From: Paralithodes platypus
Lineage: Eukaryota; Arthropoda; Malacostraca; Decapoda; Lithodidae
DNA: 64,000 bases
Direction: 5' to 3'
NCBI GenBank assembly: GCA_032716605.1
Contig: CM064552.1
Location: forward strand, 3,520,108-3,584,107
Part shown: piece after piece, positions 31,976-41,957 of the stretch
Position numbering within the stretch: position 1 is the stretch's first letter
How the letters are laid out: every line of letters begins with the position of its first letter
Notes under the pieces: model-generated
Told to the model about the DNA's origin: nothing
The model's input: only the letters and a program-made list of their open reading frames with translations
Database searches by the model: none
Position numbers and translations under genes: made by a program

Positions 31976-32819
31976 ATTTTTTCTTTCTCTCTAGACTTCC
32001 TTATCCCTAATTAGAATTTAAAACTTTCAAAATAAACAAACCAAAACTTTGACAAACTCAGTAAAATTACAAAACTTATCAAAATAGATGTTGAAACTAT
32101 AATATTTAGCTCAATTAGTTTAGAGATTTAAAAGTATCTGCCCCAGAACTACGGCGACTTAAGAGACCTTTTGTGCAATAGCGACTGCAATTTAGGAGGA
32201 ACCTGCCCTAAGATGGGGCATTTTTCTAATGAAAATGGCACAAGTTCACCTCTAAGGGAGCCTTTGAAGAATTTTTAAAGCTTTATGGAGTTGGCAAAGA
32301 AAAATAAAGAACATTTATATACACAGAAATATAAAAACTAAAATAAACTGAATGTGGAAAATTACAAATCGACACCTTACAACTTGAGGGTGCACCACTT
32401 GAGGGCAGAGTCAGACTTAGGGCAGATTCAGACACAGGGGCAGAGTCCATCAAGACAAGTCTCTGCCAACACACCACCGGAGAAGAGCAGACCGACAGGA
32501 TCGGTACATTGAGGCAATTAATTTGTGGCCACCACCTCAGGGAATCTGGCAATCGATAGAAGTGGCGCACTTAAGCTGTTCCCCACACATACACTTTTCA
32601 ATAAAAATAGAAACAAATTATATAAAAAATTTGGAATGGGCCTGAGTAAATAGAACTGACATTAAATATTATTCAAGCATTCTTAAAAAATAATACGATA
32701 CTCTTATATGTCCGGGTTTTAAGCGACCAGAATAAGTTAGTTGCATTGTATACCACCTGTACCTTCATTAAGTTTTATGCGGCAGATACGTAATAAGCAA
32801 TATATACATAAAACGGTAG
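31976..32819. other. Non-coding interval with LINE-tail relic
   Basis: A minus-strand core fragment lies near 32030-32090. At 32490-32565, TTTGTGGCCACCACCTCAGG, then ATCTGGCAATCGATAGA, matches the 3' end of the 29.3-kb LINE (CGTGGCCACCCCTTCGGGGA, then GGCAATAGATAGA) and is probably a decayed copy. Confidence 0.5.
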
Positions 32820-33110
32820 GTAAAGGGTTAAGAGTTTTATCCTACATACTAGATACATGGTAAGCGATACTACATGTTAAGCCAAGGTTAGTTTTTATCC
32901 CACATACTACAGATACATGGTAAGAGACTACATGTTAAGCCAAGGTTAGTCTTTTCAGACATACTACAGCCACATTTACTGGATACTAAAGATTACGTAC
33001 CAGCTAATGAGGAAGAGTTAGTTTAGTATCCCATGTACGGTACCGGTACATGGGATACATACTAGCTGGTAGGTAAGGGTTAGTTTTGTATCCAACGTAC
33101 TGTACTAAAG
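32820..33110 (+). repeat. Degenerate tandem repeat, ~60-bp units
   Basis: About four to five units carry CCCACATACTACAGATACAT, GGTAAG and CTACATGTTAAGCCAAGGTT, then TTAGTTTT. An inverted pair (CATGTACGGTACCGGTACATG) sits at 33032-33052. Confidence 0.6.
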
Positions 33111-33283
33111 TTCATTCCAGCCGACAAAATTGTTTTCAAAGTTTTATTTCAGATACATTTAAATGAATTTTTCCAAATTTTGTTTAGGGTATTGTAGTTT
33201 CAATATTTTTTTAATCTTTAGTTATTGATTTGAACAGCAACTTTTGAGTTAGTTTTGTAAAGTTTCAGATTTTAATTACAATC

Positions 33284-33510
33284 TTAACCCTTTCACGCAC
33301 ATATGACACAGAGGTTGCCAGATTAGCATTAAGAAATAGAGTTCATTCTTATAATTACCTCTCTAAAATTAATTTTCTGCCCACAGCTAACTCCAAGACA
33401 ACTGCAGAGGTTGAAGTAACTAAATTAAAGGTTTCTAAATACCCCTGATGGTAAAGGCTTTGAAGTATCCCCAATAGGATCAAAATCGCGTCATATGTCT
33501 GAGAGGGTAA
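33284..33510 (-). mobile_element. MITE family B, copy 4 (reverse)
   Basis: Complement of the 24854, 25293 and 30457 copies: TTAACCCTTTCACGCACATA at the left, CATATGTCTGAGAGGGTAA at the right. The right TTAA is reduced to GTAA. Confidence 0.75.
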
Positions 33511-33690
33511 AATACTTTGCTATTATATAGATTTGTTCAATTAAATCATGAAAACTATGCAAGGTCATTTATCCATTAATTAAGTACTGTACAGTATAAA
33601 AATTATCTACTAAAGGTTTACGGTATATTTGCCCTCAGCTGAAAAGAAACTACTGTATAGGTTTAAGTTTGTTAGGTATACTACTATATC

Positions 33691-33899
33691 TTAACCCCTT
33701 CACTACCGAGCATTAATTTTTTTATTATTTCCAACATTTAGAAGTTTATATATATCTAAGGAAGGATCTATGGTAGTTAAAAGGGTGACTAGATACTTTG
33801 AAGCCTTTTAATTGCTTCATGCCCTTCCTAAGCTAAATAAACCCATCTAATCATTGCCAGAAAACAATGGAAAAGACTACTCTGTATTGAATGGGTTAA
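33691..33899. mobile_element. TTAACCC foldback MITE (family A)
   Basis: TTAACCCCTTCACTACC at the left, TATTGAATGGGTTAA at the right. The centre has CTAAGGAAGGATCTATGGTA and CCTTCCTAAGCTAAATAAA, the inverse-pairing core of the family. TTAA is intact on both sides. Confidence 0.7.
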
Positions 33900-33984
33900 T
33901 ACGCATCTACATTCTCAAACTTTGACGGGTAGTAAACAATGCAACTAATCTATTAAGATAGATAAAACAGACTGCTCAAAATTC

Positions 33985-34360
33985 AGACCTAAAAGATATA
34001 AATGTATTTACCAATGAAAATAATAAAATTTACACATAAAAAATCATAAAAATCATAATGGGAAAAGTGGGGAATGGGGTGAATACCAATAATAATTAAA
34101 GTTTGTAGGCTCTCATATACACAAACTAGCATAACAAAACAAACATATTATATACAAAAAATAGGAAAAGTGGGGCTTGGGCCTGAGCATAGATAGCATA
34201 AATATTTTACTAATGACAAAAACATATGAAAAATACAGTTTGTAGGCTTTTTCTTTACATCACAAACTAGCATAAATATTACCAATGACAAAAAATCAAT
34301 AAAAATACAGTTTGTAGGCCTTTTCATTATGTACACAATTAAACTAGCATTAAATATAAC
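33985..34360 (+). repeat. Tandem repeat, about 3-4 units
   Basis: Units carry ACAGTTTGTAGGC, a T-rich or CTCATA stretch, CACAAACTAGCAT, AAATATTACCAATGACAAAA and an A-rich link. Open frames on the minus strand are repeat artefacts. Confidence 0.6.
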
Positions 34361-34432
34361 TCACCCGGAGGAAGATTGTCCAACTCTTAGCAGCTTGTGA
34401 AGGACTCTCACAAGATTGTACCGGTACCGGAT

Positions 34433-35620
34433 TAGAACATAAGAACATAAGAAAATGGGAGTCTGCAGAAAGCCGATTGGCCTAAGCAAGGCAGATCCCT
34501 GTCCCACACAACCCCAATTATAGGCTCAACACTCTAATACCCTGAGGATCATCTTACCAAAACGGTTAGAGATTAACGCAGGATTATGGGGGTCTGCAGA
34601 GCGCTGATTGGCCCAACCCGGCTGATCCCCCTTCACACCCAACCCTTCTCGTCCATATGCTTATCCAATTTTATCTTAAAGCTCCCTACAGTTTTAGATC
34701 CCACTATAGCACTTGGTAGTCCATTCCACCCATCTACAACTCTGTTACCAAACCAATATTTGCCTATATCTTTTCTGAAACGAAATTGATCTAATTTGAA
34801 ACCATTGGTACGAGTTCTTTCGCTATCACTGAGCTTTAGTACATTTGTCATGTCCCCTTTGTTAATCCCACTAACCCACTTGAACACCTCTATCATATCC
34901 CCTCTAACTCTGCGTCTCTCTAACGAATGTAAACCTAATTTCTTCAACCTTTCTTCATACGGAAGATTTCTAATATTATGGATCATTTTTGTCATTCTAC
35001 GCTGTACTCTCTCCAATGAATCTATGTCCATTCTGTAATAAGGACACCAAAATTGGACAGCATAATCCATATGGGGTCTCACTAATGACATGTAAAGTTT
35101 TAAGATAACATCAGCAGTTCTGTTACTCACACTCCTAGAGATGAACCCGAGAATCCTGTTTGCCTTATTACGAACGCCTATACACTGTTTTCTAGGCTTC
35201 AAATCATTGCTAACAAACACCTAGATCTTTCTCGCAGTCTGAATTTTCTAATTCTAAATTAGCTAGTTTATATTTAACATTTGTTTGCATCTTCCCTATC
35301 TTTAATACCTTGCATTTGTCAATGTTAAACTTCATCTGCCAATTTACTGACCATTCATGTAAGGTATCTAGATCCCTTTGGAGGCACTCTATATCGCTAT
35401 CTGAATCAATTGATCTCCCCATTTTAGTATCTTCTGCGAATTTACTTATCCTACTAGTTATACCTAAATCTAGGTCATTTATGTATATAAGAAACAGGGG
35501 ACCTAATACCGATCCCTGGGGGACACCACTTTTGACTGCTCCCCACTCTGACTTGGTACCATTTATGCGGACTCTGTTTCCTACCAATTAGCCATGACCT
35601 AATCCATCCCAACAATTCTC
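34433..35620 (-). mobile_element. CR1-like LINE, 5'-truncated, minus strand
   Basis: Read on the minus strand: part of reverse transcriptase, then the thumb and C-terminal region, a ~190-bp 3' UTR containing CCGATTGGCC-type and GTCTGCAGAC-type words, and a tail of TTATGTTCT repeats (34433-34455). The same 3' end occurs alone at 57607 and 60480. Short octamer-like 3' repeats are typical of CR1 elements. Confidence 0.8.
34633..35610 (-). pseudogene. CR1-like reverse transcriptase, mutated and frameshifted
   Basis: The upstream frame (35587-35210) reads GVPQGSVLGPLFLIYINDLD and then FAEDTK where the family has FADDTK, so a catalytic Asp is changed to Glu. The frame breaks at about 35216 (EKDLGVC against the continuing VSNDLKPRKQC in the next frame). 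The second frame (35220-34633) carries SLVRPHMDYAVQFWCPY, LERVQRRMTK, LPYEERL and a C-terminus ending DKHMDEKGWV. It probably encoded target-primed reverse transcription. The N-terminal endonuclease is absent. Confidence 0.85.
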
Positions 35621-35719
35621 AGACACATCCATGGTGTAGCATCGTTTCCATCACTGCTGGGAGTACGTAGTGGTAAATTACAAATTATAATTATATGTAA
35701 TAATTTCACTACACCACCA
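35621..35719 (-). repeat. SINE/dispersed-repeat sequence at LINE insertion point
   Basis: It contains GCTGGGAGTACGTAGTGGTA (shared with 18.7 and 23.2 kb). The plus strand then reads CACTACACCACCAA, the inverse of a tRNA-like head start (TTGGTGGTGTAGTG). The rest of this unit resumes at 38986 (AATTAATGAAAGCATATG). Confidence 0.5.
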
Positions 35720-35736
35720 AACCCCTCCAATGACAG

Positions 35737-36375
35737 GTGTGGAAATTCCCGGCGCGACCGAAGCCGCTCTTCAACGCCAAGACGTCTGCCTGGTTTGTCG
35801 ACAACCCCGACACAGACAGAGGGCTGGTACTACAAAACCAAACCGATAACCTCATCATCCTTAACGACATCCATCAACATACCCATATTCCTCACCAAGC
35901 CCTCTATAACCCATCATCTCCAGACATCACCTTTTGCTCCCCAGAACTCGCCCCCACAACATCCTGGAGGGTGGTCAGAACCTTAGGCTCTGACCACCTC
36001 CCGATCATTATCACCACCAAAACCAGACTCACCCCAGCTAGCCACAAACACACATACACCAATTATAAAAGAGCTAACTGGGAAGCATTCACAAATGAGA
36101 CAGAACAACACTTCACAACTCTAAACAGTACACCCATCACTAACATCAACAATGCTGTACACATACTCAATAAAACTATCCAAAACGCTGACAAGAAACA
36201 CATTCCAAGAGGTAACAGAAAAAGACAACCCCAACTTCACACCAGAAATTCAAAACCTCATCAGACAACGCGACATACTGAAACACTCCCCAGCACCCCA
36301 CACACAAGACATCACACAACAAATTCAAGCACTCAACACCCAAACTAACAACAAAATACAAGAACAAAAACTAAA
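35737..36375 (+). pseudogene. LINE endonuclease C-terminal fragment
   Basis: SSPDITFCSPEL and LGSDHLPIIITT are the closing motifs of the apurinic-type (EEP) endonuclease that nicks target DNA; His in SDH is catalytic in that family. The N-terminal part is lost by truncation. The frame shifts within the linker near 36190, where a second frame (from 36152) continues. Confidence 0.75.
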
Positions 36376-36885
36376 CTACATGGCAACACACCCACAGACA
36401 CCAAGAAATATCAAAACAACACCCAGCACACGGTATCACACACAATTATTGTCCTCTCTCCCTCCCTGCCCACCCCGAACCAACTTCCAGAAGCACATCC
36501 ATACTCATATCTCTCACCGATCCATTCACTCACTCACAGACAACACACAGCTGCATGCACGACCTCCCGAAATCCATCCTTCCGAATCCTCCCTTCCTCG
36601 CGAGGACAGAGTCCACCTGGCCAGGCTGAGATGCGGACACCATCCAGCTCTCCTGAGCTATCAGAAGAGACTGGATGACTCCGTTGTCGACGCCTGCCCG
36701 GGATGTAACACAGCACCCCATACCATTAAACACATCATAGAAGACTGCATTTCACACAACCACTTACGCCAACAACACAATCTACACTCAATGAGAGCTC
36801 TGTGGGAAAGCCCGATCGTGGCCATGGCCTTTCTCAGGGACTCGGGGCTGTTCGGCCAGGCAGCTTAGGGAACAACAACAACAAC
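36376..36885 (+). mobile_element. Nested 510-bp 3' fragment of the same LINE
   Basis: It begins CTACATGGCAACACACCC and ends GGCAGCTTAGGG(AAC)n. It is almost identical to 38468-38971, apart from a 3-bp indel, a 2-bp indel and few substitutions. AACTAAA at 36369-36375 and 36886-36892 is its target duplication. It carries the C-terminal zinc knuckle (CPGCNTAPHTIKH, then C) and the end LFGQAA-stop, and by chance stays in frame with the upstream linker, giving a 238-codon chimera (36152-36868). Confidence 0.85.
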
Positions 36886-36892
36886 AACTAAA

Positions 36893-38010
36893 TTGGAATA
36901 ACTTCCTACAAACACTTTATCACAAAACAAACTCCAAAAAACTCTACAAAACACTAAACATCATCACACTTTCCAACAGCAACACAACACAATCACATGC
37001 TGCAATCACAACAACAGACTCTACTCCTTCATGTAAACAACAAGCAAACACTCATCAATCACTTTTCACATGTCAGCCACCTAAAACCTCACAAAGACGA
37101 CTGACGTGTCATCCGACTTAAGAGACAATTCCCCACAGACCCTGACTATACACCCTTCATCAATCACCAGACAAAGCATATCAACAATCTCAAGCACTCA
37201 CCCGCCTGTGGCCCAGACAACATAAGCAACATACACCTCAGACACCTGGGACCACAAGGCATACAAGCACTCACTAACATATCAAACTACAGCTATTCAC
37301 ACAACACAATACCAGACATTTGGAAGCATGGTATCATCACATTCCCCAAACCCAACAAAGACCCCACGCTACCCTCCTCACACCGCCCCATCACACTCCT
37401 TTGCTCCCCCTCCAAAGTCATGGAACGCCTAGTATTACAACTAATTACACCTGACCTACCCCTAGCTCCAACACAACATGGCTTTAGGCCACTGCACTCT
37501 ACAAACACTCTTCTCACAGACCTTACACAAAGAGCTTTCGACGGCATCAATTCAGCTAGACCACCACACAGATCACTATTAGCCACACTCGACATTAGTA
37601 AAGCCTTCGATGCCATCCCCCGCCACAACCTAACAAACAAAATCTACAACACAAACATGCACAACACAAAACGGTGGCTGGCCAACTTCCTAGCAGGCAG
37701 ATGTGCACACGTATCTTTTGCCGGTCAGTCATCTAAAATCAGAAACTTTCCAAACGGAGTCCCACAAGGATCCGTCCTTCGCCCGCACTCTTCAATCTGT
37801 ATATGCACGATATAACTACACCCAATACGCCCCAAATAAACTTAGCCTCCTATGCAGATGACATAACACTCACATGCACACACCATGACCCAAAAAGAGC
37901 AACAGATCTCCTTCAACCCTATCTCAACACACTACATGGCTGGTGCACTACAAACAGACTTAATCTAGCCCCAGCCAAATCCACCGCAACCCTGCTCACA
38001 AGTTGGACAG
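36893..38010 (+). pseudogene. LINE reverse transcriptase domain, several frameshifts
   Basis: Sense frames in order: GPDNISNIHLRHLGPQG and IPDWK-type wording near 37215-37330, HRPITLLC, QHGFRPLHST, motif A LDISKAFDAIP (~37590), motif B NGVPQGSVL (~37755), then a frame change near 37785 and motif C SYADDITL (~37850). Stops near 37110 and the frame changes mark decay. Catalytic Asp residues of motifs A and C are still present. Confidence 0.85.
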
Positions 38011-38039
38011 AACACTAATACATCCCTCAACTCACCATA

Positions 38040-38958
38040 AACAACACACCCCTAACACATACACACACCCAAAATCCTAGGAGTAACATATGATACTCAT
38101 ATGACATTCAAACAGCACACCACAAACATTAAAAAGAAACTGACACCCAGACTTTAACGCCCTCAGGTCACTTGCTCACACAAAATTTGGACACAACAAA
38201 GAAACTACCACCACAGTATATAAACAATACATAAGATCAGTGATGGAATACGCAAGCCCAGCCTGGGCTTCTAACCTAGCTGAAACACATCATAAGACCT
38301 TACAGACTATTCAAAACAAAGCCCTGAAGATCATTACAGGCTGCACAGCTACTGCACCCACAGATCACCTACATCAAGAAACCAAAATCCTCAAAGTCAA
38401 AGACCATCTGGACAGGAGAGGCACTCAATTCCTGGCAGCAGCCTCCACGAACCAAGACCACCCACTAAACTACATGGCAACACACCCACAGACACCAAGA
38501 AATATCAAAACACCCAGCACACGGTATCACACACAATTATTGTCCTCTCTCCCTCCCTGCCCACCCCGAACCAACTTCCAGAAGCACATCCATACTCATC
38601 TCTCACCGATCCATCCACTCACTCACAGACAACACGCAGCTGCATGCACGACCTCCCGAAATCCATCCTTCCGAATCCTCCCTTCCTCGCGAGGACAGAG
38701 TCCACCTGGCCAGGCTGAGATGCGGACACCATCCAGCTCTCCTGAGCTATCAGAAGAGACTGGATGACTCCGTTGTCGACACCAGCCCGGGATGTAACAC
38801 AGCACCCCATACCATTAAACACATCATAGAAGACTGCATTTCACACAACCACTTACGCCAACAACACAATCTACACTCAATGAGAGCTCTGTGGGAAAGC
38901 CCGATCGTGGCCATGGCCTTTCTCAGGGACTCGGGGCTGTTCGGCCAGGCAGCTTAGG
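38040..38958 (+). pseudogene. LINE thumb and C-terminal region
   Basis: YASPAWASNLAE, TIQNKALKIITGC and LDRRGTQFL are typical of the segment after reverse transcriptase. The C-terminal zinc-knuckle part follows, but this copy has a 2-bp deletion near 38599, so the knuckle (SPGCNTAPH; its first Cys codon changed) is out of frame. The region before 38220 contains further small indels. Confidence 0.75.
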
Positions 38959-38985
38959 GAACAACAACAACAACCCCTCCAATGA

Positions 38986-39194
38986 AATTAATGAAAGCAT
39001 ATGTGAAATAATAAATACTACTAATAAATAATTAATGGAACAGTAATAAACTACTAACAATTTCGGACTATAAAGTAATAAAGTTAGAGCTGTAGACACC
39101 AAAGTAAAAACAAAAATCCAAAATACGGTTGTGGTGGAAAAATATATAAGTAACACCCCATTTTTACCTAATCAATTACAAACGCCAATGTCCT
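38986..39194. other. Non-coding interval
   Basis: SINE-head remainder (AATTAATGAAAGCATATG), a fragment GTTAGAGCTGTAGACA shared with the foldback at 62822, and AT-rich sequence. No gene. Confidence 0.4.
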
Positions 39195-39681
39195 TTAACC
39201 CTTATTTAGCGGGCTAGGTGGTCTATTTGACCGTAGCGCCCAGCATTTTTTTTTTTTTACCCTAAATAAGATTTTTTCCATGCTCATTTTCATGCCTAAA
39301 TAAGACTGAGCGAAAAACTAGTATCTATCCCTGAAAGGGCTTAAACAGAGCTTTCCAAGGACACCCGAACCATCCTTGTACGACCACTGGTTCTCTTGCA
39401 ACGATAGTGCAACACTAGTGCAAAAACCCTGAAATAAGGTAATTTACTTACATAATTCCCTCTGTAGCGAGTGAGAAGAGGGGGAGGAAGTTAGAATACA
39501 GTTCAGTACACCCGCGGTGGTCGACCACCGTGGGGACCGGTCACAAGGTTACTACGCTTGTCCCACCGCTCTCTCTCAGCAACATTACGTGCCGAAACTG
39601 GTGCTCGACAGATGTCTCGCACCGCCACATAGTCCAAATTTATTTCACTCTACATGTTGCACGCCGCCAGTTAAGGGTTAA
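39195..39681. mobile_element. TTAA-bounded MITE family D, copy 1
   Basis: TTAACCCTTATTTAGCGGGC at the left, CGCCGCCAGTTAAGGGTTAA at the right. It is about 487 bp and non-coding. It matches 56495-56983 almost throughout (GGTCTATTTGACCGTA, CATCCTTGTACGACCACTGG, GCCGCCAGTTAAGGG). Confidence 0.85.
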
Positions 39682-39760
39682 TAAACTAATGAAAGCATAT
39701 GGTCCTCCCCGGGACACCACACCCAGAACAAAACTACCTAAACCATTACACCACTAACAC
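39682..39760 (-). repeat. tRNA-like SINE head with shortened B box
   Basis: Complement of the GGTGTAATGG subtype. The B-box centre (GATTCGAACC) is deleted, leaving GTCCTCCCCGGGACACCAC. Confidence 0.55.
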
Positions 39761-40339
39761 TGATCAAAATAAGTAAATTTAACCATAATCTCTTTTAGAC
39801 TTCATTTCAATCTAGTCACAATTACTTAATCCTCATACTTTTTAAGCAATGACTAATACAAAATAAATTAAGATTAATAATAAATTTGCAGGTTGCATAT
39901 GAAGTGCCATTGCTCTGTTTTCCCTATTCGGGCTCTGTCTCTAGTCTGCCGCCCCCAGAACCAAATTCAAAAATGGGAAATGAGCCTCAGTAAATATATT
40001 TATTTAGTAATTTTATATAGCAAGGATCATTGCTTTCGAGTGTTGCCATTGGATACAGGATGGCTTGAGGCGGGCATAGGCTAGCGATTTTGAGAAGGTT
40101 TGGAAAGTTTTACATATATAATAGTCTAAGCCATTCGCGACGGTCTAAGCATATCCACTGAAGTAAGTTACATTACATTTGTATAACAAAACATTTAAAT
40201 ATTGATGGCTCTGGAGGCCGGGTAACAAGACATAAAATACATAGGCTAGCCTATAAAACAATGAAATGCAATAGGCCTAAATAAAAAATAAAATTACCTA
40301 GGCTTAGCCTAGCCTATTAAAGAGAAGCCTCTTATTAAT
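39761..40339. other. Non-coding interval
   Basis: Contains GGGCTCTGTCTCTAGTCTGC (single copy of the 19-kb tandem motif) and GTAAGTTACATTACATTTG. No supported gene. Confidence 0.4.
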
Positions 40340-40870
40340 TAACGGGCTCTATAATAGTCTACATATAATTTAATGGCCACCAGTGAATATATATAGACTT
40401 AGCTGGTTAGTGAAGCATATTGATGAATGAAAGGTGTAAACAGGTGAATGTGATTGATAGCTGTTCGGGACTAAAGTAGACATGTTTTACCGTAGGCTCC
40501 GTAGCTCATGTTAATTCAGACTTTTATAATAGTTATATATTTTAATGGCCACCAGTTAATAAATACTTAACTAGTTAATGGAGCATATTGATGAAAGACG
40601 TGCTAGGATGGTAAAGATATGGCACAACAGGTGATGATGGTGGCGGCCATGGTTAGCCTATGGCGAAACTAATTTACCGTCTGGCCATATGTAAATTCAC
40701 AGGTTCATATTATAGTTAGGCTACATAAATTTGAATGGCCACTAGTGAATATAGAGACTTAGCTGATTAATGGAGCATGTTGATTAATGACAGGTGCTAG
40801 GATGATGATGTAGATCGATAAATATGGTGCAGGTAATGGCGGCTTGGCTGGCGTTGGAGGAGTGAGGGCC
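40340..40870 (+). repeat. Three ~170-190-bp tandem units
   Basis: Each unit carries TTAATGGCCACCAGTGAATA, GACTTAGCTGGTTA, GGAGCATATTGATGAATGA and AGGTG, in that order, with diverged spacers. Units start near 40369, 40541 and 40731. Confidence 0.65.
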
Positions 40871-41510
40871 TTTATAGGGAAGATTCTTCGAACGTCACCT
40901 CGGTAAACAAATGAACCTGCGATATGCGCAATAATTCTTGATCCAGATGTCTTTAATTAAAATTTCAAATATTACTTTATACCTATTCAAAAACTAATTA
41001 TCTTCTAGAAATTCGGATAGTTACAGTAATTAATTAAATTACATTAAATTACAAGACTACATGATCAAACTATTATTTAAGCCAGCACACCGCAAATCGA
41101 AAGTCAGGAATAGGCATAGCCGTTTTCCAAGAAAAAAATTAAAGAATATAAAGAATGCGCACAGAAGTTAAAATAGGCCTTCAGAAGCTATTATTATTTA
41201 GGATTATTAAGCCGTAAGTAAAGAAGTCAGAAATAGAGGCCCCTTAAGATTAAAAATTCCCGAGTATAAAATAATTAAAGAAAATTATAAACACCGCGGA
41301 CATCATCATCATCAACATACGAGAAGACTTCACGGGCTATTATGAGCCTGGATTATTAAGCCCAGAATACCGTAAATACAGAATAGGCCTACAGTCCGAT
41401 AATAAAAAGATAAGAAGTCCCTCGAGTCTAAAATTATAAAATAAATTATAACCTTATGAAGAACGAAAACACTTACGTCACCTCGTTATGGAGTCCAGCA
41501 GCAGAAAGAA
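40871..41510. other. Non-coding interval with diverged direct repeats
   Basis: A motif GGATTATTAAGCC with AGAATAGGCCT recurs at 41200 and 41350 and again at 61540. No gene. Confidence 0.4.
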
Positions 41511-41579
41511 GCCCTTACAGTGGCCCGTCCTCCTAAAAAAGATGAGGCATTGAGCTGCTGATTGGCTGATGGGCGATGA

Positions 41580-41935
41580 CGTGGCGTTCTCTCATTGGTC
41601 GAGCTCCTCCCCGCCTCCACCCCCCTCCCCACCCAACAGGATACGAGATTTAGCGCGCGCTTTTTGTTTAAATCCTCCCACCCCACCTTTCCCCGTTCCC
41701 TCCCCCTTTAACTGCGACCCCTGAGAATCCCCCACCCCCTAACCCCCTCCCCGACAGGATACTCTCTCTTTGTTCAGTCGCCTCCCCTCCCAACCCCCCC
41801 CTTACCCTTCCCCCAATCCCTCCTCCTCTCTCTCTCCCGTTGCCTTATATGGGCATTCTTTCGTTGTTCCCCTAACCTAACTCACTCACTCACTCCCTCC
41901 CTCCCTCCCTCCTTCCTTCCTTCCTTCCCCCCCAA
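41580..41935. repeat. Pyrimidine-rich low-complexity stretch
   Basis: Long CT-biased strand containing CACTCCCTCCCTCCCTCC and a CTTCCTTCC run. Such mirror-like polypurine/polypyrimidine tracts can form triplex DNA. Not coding. Confidence 0.6.
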
Positions 41936-41957
41936 ATACTCAGTCCCCCCTGTCCCT

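Larger units (their letters stand above)
35734..38971 (+). mobile_element. Jockey/I-like LINE with 14-bp target duplication
   Basis: AACCCCTCCAATGA at 35720-35733 recurs at 38972-38985, directly after an (AAC)n tail. Together they bracket a 5'-truncated non-LTR retrotransposon. Order: endonuclease C-terminal part, linker (interrupted by a nested fragment at 36376-36885), reverse transcriptase, thumb, C-terminal zinc knuckle. Joined flanks restore a SINE head (CTCCAATGAAATTAATGAAAG), as seen intact near 59.8 kb. Confidence 0.88.

Noticed and set aside
31669..32014. Overlapping Trp/Cys/Gly-rich frames on both strands
   Set aside because: They follow the ~30-bp minisatellite and have open frames in several phases at once.
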